This document shows, one piece after another, positions 47,104-58,034 of a stretch of 64,000 nt of DNA. The notes beneath the pieces were generated by a model. It did not search any database. It was given only the letters and a program-made list of their open reading frames with translations, and was not told the DNA's origin. Source of the stretch: Misgurnus anguillicaudatus (Eukaryota > Chordata > Actinopteri > Cypriniformes > Cobitidae); NCBI RefSeq assembly GCF_027580225.2, contig NW_027395283.1:6576501-6640500 (forward strand), read 5' to 3'. The translations under genes and the position numbers were made by a program. Each line of letters opens with the position of its first letter. The stretch's first letter is position 1.

Positions 47104-49630
47104 GGGGGTATTGCACAAAAGTAGAATTAAGAAAGCCAGGATAACAGAAAAGGCCCAGCTTGACCTAGTTTAATCAGCCCATCCTGGCTAAGTCTGTTGC
47201 ACGATTGCTAAGCCAGGATGAGAACGTGCAGTTATGTCAAGCCAGGTGTAGCTAGCTAGGATAAGTGCACGTTCACAGAATTCTTAAACAGACCACGGGA
47301 TCGATCACAGAATCACTGATGCAAAAATTGATAAAACTCATAAAAATTCATAATGAAACTGCAAACACTTAACTACTACTATGTGTATCTACAGTATTTG
47401 ATGCAAAAAGTGTGCATTATCTTAAAAAAAGCTATTTATTTCCTATAACAATTTATATTTGGTGGAACTAAACAGAAATCATTGAATTATTATAAGATTT
47501 ATGTACAGGATTTGACCATGAAGAATTTTTTAAGGAAAATATTAGGAAAAGGCAACAATAAAAAATGCCACTGCTAAAAAGCAAACATGCTGGTGTCTCT
47601 GTAATACCAAGAAGCCCTCAATATGGGATCCTTCAGTGCATACAAGTGGATTTCAACCCCACCCCCAAACTAAAGCTTCCAAAAATACAACATTTACTGT
47701 GAGCTTCATAAAGTTTTCAAACAGTTGTATTCATTGACATGCTATAAAACACTGAATAGTATATTCTGGATTGTTGGTAAATAGCCACCATGTTCAAACA
47801 AGGCTGGTTTGGACTGGAATATTGGGAAGTAAGATGGTAGGTCCCTTGAGGGGGCCAAAAGGACATCTGGAAGATATGTAGAGTACCCTAAAGATGGGCA
47901 TGGGAAAAAAATGAATCATGTCTTCTGAAATTAATTTACTTTCATGCAGGATAATACACTATAGCATGCTGCAAAAAAGCAACACTGACTATTTTAATAT
48001 GGCCATGAAATAAGAAAAAAATTAAGGTACAGTATGAATACTATCCGCTGACCTCTTTATGGACTATCATTGTATGAAAGATCTGTGAGGTGGACAGCAC
48101 TATAATTCATATTCAAACATAAACTCTGGGATGCAATACTAGCATCTTCAAGTGAAAAAAAGACAAAAACTGTAGACTTACAAGTTTAATAAATGGGACA
48201 GTAAAAGTCATGTCAAAAACATGCTCATATATTATTATGTAACCTGTCTTAAATACATTATTTGATTTACAATGATTTTTTTATTATCTGTCTATGCAGC
48301 ACATTTGACACATATCTGTTTTGTGGATTATTTTAACACACTGAATTTTGATAAAGTGCATTTTGCATAATAATTTGGAAAAGCATAATTTGCATATTTT
48401 TTAAGTAATAAAGTATCTTTTGAGATTTTAAATACGTCAAATTATGTATTTAAATTGAATAACATACACAATGTCATATAACTATTGAGATTAAAATACA
48501 ATTTGTAAAATTACTGACTTTATTTTAAAAAACAAACAAAAATAGCATGTGCATAATAATTTGGACCATCCATCACTTTCAGAAAATCAAGATCAATGAC
48601 ATTTTGCAATGCTGATGGCTTGATTGCAGAAATAAATCTACACATAAGGTATTATCTGCTGACATATTTTATTGTCTGTACTAAGTTTAACATTAAAAAA
48701 ATCTTATATATCTGTCATAGGGGTGGGTGCCATCCACTGCATCCAAAAAAATAGGGAAAACTGTTACACAAAATAATGCCTGTTCTACTGTGACTGCCCT
48801 TATGTAACACTTTATGGAGTAATCTGTTCCTGTTACTTGCAATCTTGTAGAAGTGATTTATCTGAAATGGTATAGTCTGCTATACCATGCTGTGGATGTT
48901 TTATGAGTCTGTGGTGTCTGGGGGTCTGTTGGGTGAGGTATGAAAGTGGCGGACAGAAATAAACTGGACAAATTCATTAGAGGCGCTGGACTGTACTTGG
49001 AATGGAGCTGAACTCTGTTCACTCTGTTCACTCTGTTCTGTTGTGGCTGAGAAAAGAATACTGTCAAAACTATATTCAATTCTTAGCAATCCCTTTCACC
49101 CACTACATAGGGTGCTGGCCGAACAGAGAAGTACATTTAGTCTGAGACTGATCACTGCTAAGTGTTCTACTGGGCGTTTTAGCAGATCCTTTATACCTGT
49201 GGTCATGAGGCTGTTTAACTCCACTTTGTAAGTGCTGCCTGGGACAATGCACTATTGTAAGTAAATTACCTTTTTTTATACGGGAAAAGTTATAGTTTTT
49301 TTTCTTATCTATTAATTTTTAAATCATGGATGGGCAGTTATGTTTTTATTTCTTTTTTCTTTAATTTCTTTCTTTTCTATAATTGTAACATTAAAGCAAT
49401 ATCCCCCTGGGATTAATAAAGTTCTTTGAATTAAATTAATCACTAGGATTAATCTTAGCCTGGTTGTTAGCCTGCTCTGGAGCAGGCTAGCTGCAAAGAG
49501 TAAATCTCCATAGTAACTTCATCTAGATTAATTTAGCCTCCCTTCATGCAACCGAGTCAGGGCTAAATTCAGCCAGGATAACTGGAAAATCCCAGCTTAA
49601 TCCCTTATCTTGCTTTTGTGCAATACCCCT
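47104..49630. mobile_element. DNA transposon nested in the TTAA element (PIF/Harbinger-like ends)
   Basis: Ends are GGGGTATTGCACAAAAGTAG and the inverse of GGGGTATTGCACAAAAGCAA. Subterminal AGCCAGGATAA and CCCAGCTT motifs occur on both sides. It is about 2.5 kb. TGCATAATAATTTGGA occurs twice inside (about 48365 and 48551). I see no transposase frame and no clear target duplication, so the superfamily label is tentative. Confidence 0.65.
48890..49437 (+). pseudogene. 5'-truncated LINE, C-terminus and 3' UTR
   Basis: The frame at 49080-49231 reads HPLHRVLAEQRSTF, then RLITAKCSTGRFSRSF, then PVVMRLFNSTL before a stop. This H-P-L...R-S-x-x-S-x-R-L...R-F-x-R-S-F...R-L-[FY]-N pattern is common at the C-terminus of several non-LTR reverse transcriptase polyproteins. 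A 3' UTR follows with GGGATTAATAAAGTTCTTTG and an A/T-rich end at about 49437. The 5' border is estimated; no target duplication was found. Confidence 0.6.
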
Positions 49631-50110
49631 CAGGTGGCCAATACACAAAATGACAACATAAACATCAGTTGAGGGCTGAAACTCCACTTTTTATATGACA
49701 ATATCCTGGCCAGACCACTGTTGTCAGTGATATAAGTATTTGTAATGAAAATTATTTCATAATGTCTAGTGACATATCAGGGCCATTTTAGGATTCATTG
49801 ATATACATTTCTTACATACTGTTCCTTTAACTGTATAACTCTCATTATTTCTCTGGTCAGCCACAAACCATTTAAACGACATGTTTCAAACATCATTCTG
49901 TAAACATGCAGACGTCCCGGTCTTTCAAGTTGCCTGGTAATGAACCTGACAACACTTTCAGGGTCGCTATATTGTCTTTGATGATAAAGTTGTAAACTTG
50001 ACAGCCTCCTTCTCAAATGTCGAACACTAATGTGAAAATTGTCAATCACTGACAGACACAAAGCAATTTCAGCTTAAGTGAGTCCCTGATCAAAATAGTA
50101 ACACATTTTT

Positions 50111-50283
50111 TTTATCCATGTTGATTTCGCTTTTGTCGCCCTCCAAACAACAAACACGTTCTGAGTAATGAGTAGGTTAACAACTTGTTATCTCGAGATC
50201 ACCAGAAAATTAATTCAATATCACGAGAAAACAACATTTGTTATCTTGAGATCACAAGAAATTAGTGATCACGAGAAAACTTG
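50111..50283. other. Unassigned spacer with degenerate repeats
   Basis: TTGTTATCTCGAGATCAC and TTGTTATCTTGAGATCAC are two direct copies about 55 bp apart. Function unknown. Confidence 0.4.
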
Positions 50284-51130
50284 CCCTGCGTTCCAGTTAG
50301 TTTTTTTATGAACTTCCCTCGCTAACTTCCCTCAGTCTCGTTCACTCGGATGTACGTCATTGCTTACGTTGTACAAGTGCCCACTACTGCCGGGGTGCGT
50401 TCCACTCCAGTTTTAGACACACACTCGCGAACTTCCCTAAGCACTTCCCCTCGGGGGAATCCCTGTCGCCATTTTGAAGTGCGTTCCATTTCGTCAAGTG
50501 GACGAGGGAAGTTTGTATAGACAGACCCTCGCTCCCTCGATTTTGACACTTCATGCAGCTTCATATCCCACAATGCAGCACGATTGTGACGTCACTTCAG
50601 CAACTCGCGCTTTGCACATGGAGGGGGGCGGTCTCGACTTTCCATTTGATCAAGGGCTTAGGGCGATCCATTTGAACCCACTTCAAGTGTTCTAGCAGTA
50701 GTGTGCACTTGTACAACGTAAGCAATGACGTACATCCGAGTGAACGAGACTGAGGGAAGTTAGCGAGGGAAGTTCATAAAAAACGAACTGGAACGCAGGG
50801 CTAGAACACTTGAAGTTGGTTCAAATGGATCGCCCTAAGCCCTTGATCACATGGAAAGTGGAGACCGCCCCCTCCATGTGCAAAGCGCAAGTTGCTGAAG
50901 TGACGTCACAATCGTGTTGCATTGTGGGATATGAAGCTGCATGAAGTGTACATATGAAGCAGACTCGCTCCCTCTGTCAAAATCGAGGGAGCGAGGGTCT
51001 GTCCATACAAACTTCCCTCGTCCACTTGACGAAGTGGAACGCACTTAAAAATGGCGACAGGGATTCCCCGAGGGGAAGTGCTTAAGGAAGTTCGCGAGTG
51101 TGTGTCTAAAACTGGAGTGGAATGCACCCA
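50284..51130. repeat. Two interleaved inverted repeats
   Basis: Arm A (50284-50390) is inverted at 50698-50803; shared motifs include TGCGTTCCAGTT and GTACGTCATTGCTTACGTTG. Arm B (about 50391-50697) is inverted at about 50803-51130; shared motifs include TGTGACGTCA, GAGGGAGCGAGGGTC and GATTCCCC. The order is A, B, A', B', so the arms interleave instead of nesting. The element family is not identified. Confidence 0.85.
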
Positions 51131-51299
51131 AGCAAGCAAAATAAAATAATAGTGCATGTCCTCTCTTCTTCTTCTTCTTGTACTGTTTATTGGCGGTTGA
51201 CAAGCCAACTTATGGTGTATTACCGCCACCAACTGGACTGGAGTGTGGAACATTATATAGAGAGGAGGACAGTATTAGGAAAAAAAATTGAATATTAAA

Positions 51300-54200
51300 C
51301 ATTGAACCTTTGTCAATTGTTATATTCTACAGTCTAATCTTGTGCTTTTAAGATACCTAATTAATTTCGTTTGCACTATGGATTTTCCTGTACAATTGAG
51401 TAAATCTGAAAGGATTACATTGTTGTTTCCAAAGTTTCTCATTTTATTTAATAATTCTTCTCTCTCCCTATTATATTTCCCACATTTCATTATTACATGC
51501 TCAACAGTCTCAGGCTCTTCTTCATCACAAAATTCACATAAACCTGTTTGATGTTTCCCTATTCTATGTAAATATTGATTTAATCCACAGTGTCCAATTC
51601 AAAGTCGAGAAATAATAGTATCATCATTCCTTTTATTTCTAACCATTCTTCCTTTACCAACATGTCTTTGAATATTATGAAGGTTCTGCCTTTTGTTTCC
51701 CCATCCCACATCTCTTGCAATTTGATGCTCATTCGTTCCCGAATTCTTCCTTTTACTTCGGTTTTAATTAGTGGAATTTTAAAATCAATATCCACATGCT
51801 CCAAAGCCTGCTTGGCTAATTTGTCCACCTTTTCATTTCCTTCTACACCTACATGTGCAGGTACCCAAAGAAATCTCAATATTATTCCCATATATGGAAT
51901 TCTATTGAAACCCATTAGTATTTCACATATTATATCTTGTCTTGAGGCAGACTGTCCAACTTTTTAAACTACTTAAAGCAGACAGTGAGTCTGAACAAAT
52001 GACAGTCCTTGATGGTTTAGCTTCTTCCACCCATTGGACGGCTAGTAAGATAGCTATTAGTTCAGTAGTGAAAACTGAAGCAAAATCAGAAGTCCTTTTT
52101 TGGATATTTATTTGAAAACTTTGCACAAATACTGCTGAAGCTGTACGCCCCGATATTGGGTCCTTAGATCCATCTGTATACACTTGAATCATTAAGGAGT
52201 ATACCTCATTCAGATACTGTTGTACAAAACTTTCCACAGAAATATACATTTCATTTTTAACTTGATGCAAATAAAGATCAACTATAGGCACAGGAAATAA
52301 CCATGGAGTATAGGCACAGTTACAGTTGGACTAAATTCAATTTGGATTATACCCAAATTTGTGGCATCCTTATTTGCTTTCCAACCAAAACTTCTGACAT
52401 TATTTTTCCCATATTCCCAGCATTCCTTTAGTATATCCTTAACTGGGTGACTCTCTGAATGGCCTTTTAAACTAACCCAATAACTCATTGTCAACTGTAA
52501 TCTTCGTATACACATGGGCATTTCTCCTAACTCTACTTGTAATGCTGATACTGGAGAGGATCGATAAGCCCCACAGCAGATTCTTAGTGATTGAGCTTGC
52601 ACTAGTTCTATTTTCTTAAGCAAGGATAAAGACGCAGACCCATATATTATACATCCATAGTCCAACACTGATCTTATCAGAGCTTTATATATACACTGCA
52701 AGGATTTTCGACTTGCGCCCCATTTGACTCCTGCCAGACACCTTAAAACATTATTGCTTTTTTTACATTTATCTACCACTTTCTGAATATGTATTTTAAA
52801 GGTCAACCTAGAATCCATCCATAATCCCAGATACTTTATAATTTTAACCTGTTCTAATACCTGCCCATACAATTTTATTTTAATTTCTGGGATACGATTT
52901 CTTTTTTTTTTATTTCTTTTTTTTTAAGATATCATTTATCATAAGATTAAATAGTACAGGACTGCACACACTTCCTTGAGGAGTGCCATTGTCTATTTTA
53001 TATATCTTGGAATATGATGATCCAACCCTTACCTGAACTGTTCTATCAAGCAAGAAATTTTTTATCCAATTAAACATTCTACCTTCTATCCCGAGTTGTT
53101 CTAATTTAATTAACAGCCCCTCTTTCCAGAGCATATCGTATGCTTTTTCAATATCAAAAAATATACCAACTACTACTTCTCTGTTTATTTGTGCTTTTCT
53201 TATATCTGTTTCTAAACATGTAAGGCAGCATCTATTGTACTACGCCCTTTACGAAAACTATTCTGATAAGGTGAAATAATATCCTTCTTTTCAAGTATAT
53301 AATTCAATCTATTCACAATTAACCGCTCCATTAACTTACACAGACAAGATGTCAACGCAATAGGTCTATAACTGGCAGCATCATGTTTATCCTTGCCTGG
53401 CTTTAATATAGCGACAATTACTCCATGTTTCCACGCTGCAGGGAGTTTTCCTATATTCCATATTTTATTAAACAAACCAAGTATTATATTCAAGGACATA
53501 TCAGATACATTTTTAATCATTACATAACAAACTTCATCTTTTCCTGGAGATGTTTGCTTAATTCCCCCCAAAACTCTATTCAATTCATACAAAGAAAATT
53601 CCTTATCTATAAGGTCATTATAGGCCTTCTTTTTAATTCTCTACTTTTCTTCATTTCTTCTGATAAATTATTGTTGCTATGTACTTTAATAAACACCTCT
53701 GCTAACATCTCAGCTTTTTCAACATTTATCACAGCATTTCTATCCCCATTATTCAAAACAGGGAGATTAAAGTTTCTTCTAATCCCACCCATTTTTCTAA
53801 TCATGCCCCAAATTTCACTGACATTTTTCCCCTATAGTGTCACAGTAGCTTCTCCAATAATTCCTTTTTGTAGCTCGAATCACCCTTCTCACATTTGCCT
53901 GTGCTTTCTTATACAGAATTAGATTATCAAATACATTATTTTTCTTAACCTTTCTAAACGCCCTGTTCCTGTCTTTTATTGCTAAATCACAATACTCTGT
54001 CCACCATGGGACACACTTCTTTCTCTTTATATCTTTACGTCTTCCAATAATTTCTTCAGTAGCGTTGTACAATACTTCACATACATTTTTATTATACATT
54101 TCTACATCCTCTATTTCCTCATTCGATTGCATCTCTAACAATATAATTTCACTAATATATTTAAATGCCTCCCAATTTGCTGATTTAAATTTTCACCTAC

Positions 54201-54927
54201 ATACCTTCTCCTCTATAACATAATTTATGTCCACACCTATTTTGCAACAAATAACGTAGTGATCACTACCTACTGTAGTTTCATCCCAAACCTGCCATGT
54301 ACATATTCCCGCTAGACATTCTGATACTAACGTTAAATCTATAGATGAACATACACCCCTGGTCACATCAATTCTGGTAGCCCTATCATCATTCATACAC
54401 ACTAGGCCCTTCCATTCTAACATTTCTTCCACTACTCGCCCATTATGATCAGTAACTCCACTTCCCCACAGTGTACTATGTGCATTAAAATCTCCACACC
54501 ATATCACATTAGTGTGATCTCCTCCTATAATTTTGTCTAGTATTTCAGTTAACCTATTGCAAGGATAATAAAAATGTATTACCTTAATACTCTGTTCTCT
54601 TAAGTATAACTCATCAGCAATTGATTCATATTCTTCATTTATCTCTATTATTCTATGAGGAATTTAATTTTGGATAAAAATAGCTACCCCACCACCAGTG
54701 CCTATTCTTCTATCCCTTCGAACCCCCACATATCCTTCTATTACAAAATCTAGGTGAGGTTTCAACCAAGTTTCCTGTATACATAGAACCTGTGGTTTGC
54801 ATTCTTTATTCTCTATAAACTTTTTAAACTCTTGCCCATTTGAAATTAAACTCCTTGCATTCCATTGAGCTACTATTAGCATTACTAGGATCCTCCATAA
54901 CATGTTTGCGTATCTTAAGTTTTTCAT
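51300..54927 (-). pseudogene. LINE ORF2: AP endonuclease - reverse transcriptase - RNase H
   Basis: Endonuclease residues are visible as QWNARSL, IQETWL, GDFNAHSTLWGS and GSDHYVI (54880-54220). In-frame stops sit at 54664 (TAA) and 54193 (TGA). Frameshifts occur near 53810, 53630 and 53215. RT has SPGKDEV, SYRPIALTS, FRKGRSTIDAAL, FFDIEKAYD (motif A, near 53150) and NGTPQGSVCSP (motif B, near 52980). The frame then breaks into an A-rich tract and resumes at IPEIKIKLYGQ (near 52890). About 60 residues including the YADD motif C are therefore missing. RNase H follows with YTDGSK, TTELIA, SDSLSAL and, after another shift, NEKVDKLAK. A C-terminal CxxC...H motif (CEFCDEEEPETVEHVI) lies near 51520. 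Several independent lesions mean it cannot make active enzyme. Confidence 0.88.
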
Positions 54928-55483
54928 TCACATGTTCAAGGGTAATTCCCTCAACCTGCAAATGTTTTTCAGCTGCCTTAATTATGATTTTAATCCTCTC
55001 GGTTCTGCTTTCAGTTTGTGCTGCACAGTTAATAACTTCAGCCAAAAAAGTCATGAACTCAACTTTTCCTATTTTTAAATAATCATCCTTTCCTTCATTT
55101 TCTACCACTGGTCTTGTATTCTGAGGCATCTGAGTTACAGGTCTGTTTTCCTGACTCGGTTCTGCTTGTTTTGCCTTCTTAACAGCCTCTGCATATGATA
55201 TTCCCTCCTTCATCCTAATGTTCTGAACTTTCACAGCATTTTTATGCACCCTACATCCACCAAAGCCAGCACTGTGCTCTCCTTCACAGTTACAGCATTT
55301 CAGCTGTGTCCCTTGCTCACAATCTCCATACTCATGATTACCACCACATTTAGCACAACGCTGCTTTCTTCTACACACTGCTGCAACATGACCATATTTT
55401 TGACATTTATAGCATCTGATTGGAGGTGGAATATACACTCTTACCATGTAGCTAACATATCCAATATACACTCGTTCACGAGT

Positions 55484-55835
55484 TCACACTTACAAATAAT
55501 TCAGAACAGAGTTATTAATATGCGTATTTGGCGTGCTGTCCGAGGAGAGGGCTCCGAGCTCGTTAATGGACTGAGCCCGGAGCGCTTCCTGGCGGGGAGA
55601 GGGTTCCGGGCTCAGCCTTAGGCCCGAACCCAGAACAATCCCCCCTGTTCTGGTTAGTAAGGTGACTTAGGCAATCGTGCGGAGAAGGGGAGGTGGAGGG
55701 ATGCTGAAACTATCAAGGAATGAGGGTGAGTTGGTTTCCAGTCTATATAGGTTTCTGTTGATGCCAATCAGGTGGATACCTGATTACTGATTGTCAACAG
55801 CTGGTCGTAGTTGAGGTGATTAGGTTGATTATTTG
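55484..55835 (+). repeat. GC-rich LTR- or promoter-like segment inserted in LINE ORF1
   Basis: Starts with ACGAGTTCACAC, then TAATATGCGTATTTGGCGTG, CTGTCCGAGGAG and GAGCTCG, later AATGAGGGTGAG and CTATATAGG. A diverged copy in the opposite orientation occupies about 56700-57110. Borders are approximate. It has no coding frame. Confidence 0.55.
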
Positions 55836-56090
55836 AACGTGTTCCTCCCGAACTTTGTTAATAAAAACATCATGTCTGGAAGTCTTTCCTCATCAAAAAG
55901 AAGCATTACAGAAAGGCTCTCGACTTTCTCATTATTCCGTACACATTTTAACCGCTTCACTTCAACCACCTTTGCTCCTACAATATTGCTCTTGATTGTA
56001 TCAACAGATACTTCTGTCGGAATTCCAGAGAATTCCAAACCCTCTCAACCGGCAGAGTACAACTCACCACTTCCCCCTGAATTGATTTAA

Positions 56091-56306
56091 AGGCGGAGTC
56101 CACGATGTTTGAAAAACGGTTTGGAGAAGGAGACGGGCCGACTACCAAAACACACTTATAGCCAATCAAATCAAATCAAATGCCGGGTTGCGTATGTGTG
56201 GGGCGGGTCTATCAACAGAAGGTCCAGATTCTATTGGGGTAGGGGCGTGTTTGTTTAGGTGATTTCAAATATCAACAATGGCTTTCAAACATCATGGACT
56301 CCGCCT
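56091..56306. mobile_element. TTAA-flanked MITE inside LINE ORF1 (Kolobok-type ends)
   Basis: TTAA at 56087-56090 and 56307-56310; a 216-bp element with ends AGGCGGAGTCCACGATGTTT and the inverse of AGGCGGAGTCCATGATGTTT. Removing it with one TTAA rejoins the ORF1 frame as AQSI|KSIQG. It therefore landed in a LINE copy that was then still open at that point. Confidence 0.9.
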
Positions 56307-56699
56307 TTAATACTTTGTGCAATTTTTTGCTGTTTGGCATTTTTACAGAAAATTTGTAGATTACCATTTCTCAAGTACTTGGCTCCCTCTATATCACCTA
56401 CAGCTTTCTTCAAAGCTTTGGTAAGCTGAATTGGATAACTCACATTTTTATTTTTAAAATTAATCATTACCTTAAATTCCTCCCTATTTGTCTGTGTTGA
56501 AGTCCTTTTCTTATCGCTATCCGTTTCTGATTGCCTTCTAGATGTTTTCTTCCTTTTACGCTTAGAGGTTTTACTCCATTCTCCTACTCCACTATTTTCA
56601 TCCCCCATCTCTACTTCACTTCCGATACTACCGTCACTTCCTTCCATCAATGCGCCAGTCACAGTCCAGTGTTGGCAACCGCCTTCCTACCGGGCTCTC

Positions 56700-57110
56700 G
56701 GCCACAACCGCCTCCCTGCATGTCCTCTCTCAGCTTATTATGTTTTATATAAACAAGGTTTGGGAGGAGCTGATCAGTCAATGAACACGGCTGGCTCTCA
56801 ATCATTAATCAATGAACACAGTTGTTTATCAATCACTAATCAACACAACAAACTTAGTACCAGCTCTATAAATAATCAAGACTCCTTACCCTCATTCTCC
56901 GGAATTATCGCAAACCCACCTCCACCCCTTCGCCTCACTACGTACATTTAGCTCAGCACCGGGGATAACCCGGGTCAGGGCACGCCCCAGGCCCGGGGCT
57001 CCTTCCCCGGTCAAGGGACGAACGTTCCGAACTCGGGGGGTATTTCCCGAGCTCTGAACCTTCGCCCCGGGACAGCACACCACTCACGCATATTAGCAGT
57101 CCCACTTTAT
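56700..57110 (-). repeat. Second GC-rich LTR- or promoter-like segment, inverted relative to the first
   Basis: On the - strand: ACGAGTTCGCC, TAATATGCGTGAGTGGTGTG, CTGTCCCGGGG, GAGCTCGGG, later AATGAGGGTAAG and TATTTATAG. It shares order and motifs with 55484-55835 but is longer. It lies directly upstream of the LINE ORF1 start, so it could be the LINE 5' UTR or an unrelated insertion. Confidence 0.5.
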
Positions 57111-58022
57111 TGTCAGTGAGGCGAACTCGTAAACTGTAGTTTTGTGCTCTTTCATGAAGGAAAAAAACTCACACATTAACATTGAGAGGAAACTCTAAGT
57201 ATGAGTTCATATTTGTGTGCATTTGATTGTTTGTTGTTGTTTTCAGGGTTTTATGATTGACTATTGATTTCAGGTTTAAATGTTTGTCTGATCAAAGTGT
57301 TTTTAAATGTTCTTTTGGCATTCTCTATTACATTTCTCTAAAATCTACATAAAATCTATAGTTCATTTCTCATCTGTTTTTATAATCTTGAGAGTGAGAA
57401 TAAATCATGTCTGAAAAAACACAATTATCTCAAATAAAATAAACTTAAACTATAATAGGTTAACTCCATTCTTTCTATCTGTGTTTCTCTAACTCAGTAT
57501 GAAAGAGGGTTTGTGTTTTGTGATGGTTGTGAGTTTGTGATGTGAAGTTGTACACAGTTATTTTATCTTGTGAAACATTTCTCTGTTCTGTCACAAACCT
57601 TCATTAGACAGTAAACACATCTTAAAGATCTCTCTATAATAAATCACTAAATGTGTCTCTATCAGCTCAACTGAAGAAGTGTTTTCATGCAGCTTCCTCA
57701 CACTATGATAAATACATGAATGTTAATGTAAAACACAAAAATAATGAAAAATCACTTACATTATAACAAACCCATATGACTTTACTCCTTTAGTAGAAGA
57801 AAAGAAGAGAAATTTAGATTTCAGTTTATTCATTGTTGATGTTGATGTGTTTTGTTTCATGAGTGAAAGTAAACACACAAATGTTAAAGTAATACATTAA
57901 TGATTTCTCCTCGTTTATAAGTTAAATCTGTTAAATTAGTTGTAATAATGTTTGTATAATGTAACGCTGTAATGCTCGTTTACTACCAGCAGAGGGAGAA
58001 AAACATCAAGCAATTGGTCGTC
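57111..58022. other. Unassigned sequence upstream of the second NLR gene
   Basis: AT-rich, with many GTTTGTGATGTGAAG-type words. No gene, TIR pair or tandem repeat identified. It ends at the left copy of the LINE target duplication. Confidence 0.45.
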
Positions 58023-58034
58023 TTGTCGGTGACG

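Larger units (their letters stand above)
47019..49826. mobile_element. TTAA-flanked Kolobok-type element containing further insertions
   Basis: TTAA at 47015-47018 and 49827-49830; ends are AGGAACAGTATGTAGGA and the inverse of AGGAACAGTATGTAAGA. Without the inner element only about 280 bp remains, so it was a MITE. Insertion into a reading frame is confirmed by the rejoined integrase relic around it. Confidence 0.85.
46880..50110 (-). pseudogene. Integrase-like (DDE) gene relic, split by a TTAA element
   Basis: On the - strand 50110-49827 reads EIALCLS, SVRHLRRRLSSL, QLERPGRLHVYRMM and LTREIMRVIQ, a helix-turn-helix N-terminal region. I recognise it from teleost integrase-core proteins that continue into a DKLKPYG motif. 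A TAA lies near 50074, so the start is lost. The frame then enters the TTAA element at 49826. On its other side, 47014-46940 reads LNPLSVEDRRGRRLRRR and then YRVSGPNYL in the frame left by removing the element and one TTAA. After that a TGA replaces the expected continuation, and a degenerate match to the DKLKPYG region fades out by about 46900. The catalytic core is not present. The family (IS3EU/Ginger-like transposase or a host gene derived from one) is uncertain. Confidence 0.65.
54824..56662 (-). pseudogene. LINE ORF1 (gag-like) with three CCHC zinc knuckles, interrupted twice
   Basis: The start at 56662 opens an acidic then basic N-terminus (KTSKRKRKKTSRRQ). The frame is cut at 56307 by a TTAA MITE, resumes at 56086 (SIQGEVVSCTLP), shifts frame near 56035 and continues as GIPTEVSVDTIKSNI. 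It is cut again by a segment at about 55484-55835. The part from 55471 has CYKCQKYGHVAAVC, CAKCGGNHEYGDC and CCNCEGEHSAGFGGC, three zinc knuckles that would bind RNA. The end (54824) overlaps the ORF2 start by about 100 bp in another frame, a normal arrangement for this LINE group. Confidence 0.85.
51160..56700 (-). mobile_element. I-type LINE (gag, AP endonuclease, RT, RNase H), inactive
   Basis: The 3' end on the - strand is GCCAATAAACAGTACAAGAAG with a (GAA)n tail at about 51166-51180. Reading back toward 56662, RNase H, RT, endonuclease and gag lie in the usual order. RNase H at the C-terminus plus a gag with zinc knuckles points to the I/Nimb group. Stops, frameshifts, a deletion and two insertions disable it. 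No target duplication was identified because the 5' border is unclear. Confidence 0.85.

Noticed and set aside
50364..51253. Frames of 65-115 codons in the interleaved inverted repeats
   Set aside because: The same protein-like strings appear on opposite strands because the DNA is inverted; no recognised domain.
53425..55621. + strand frames up to 165 codons
   Set aside because: Antisense to the LINE gag and pol, whose motifs are unambiguous.
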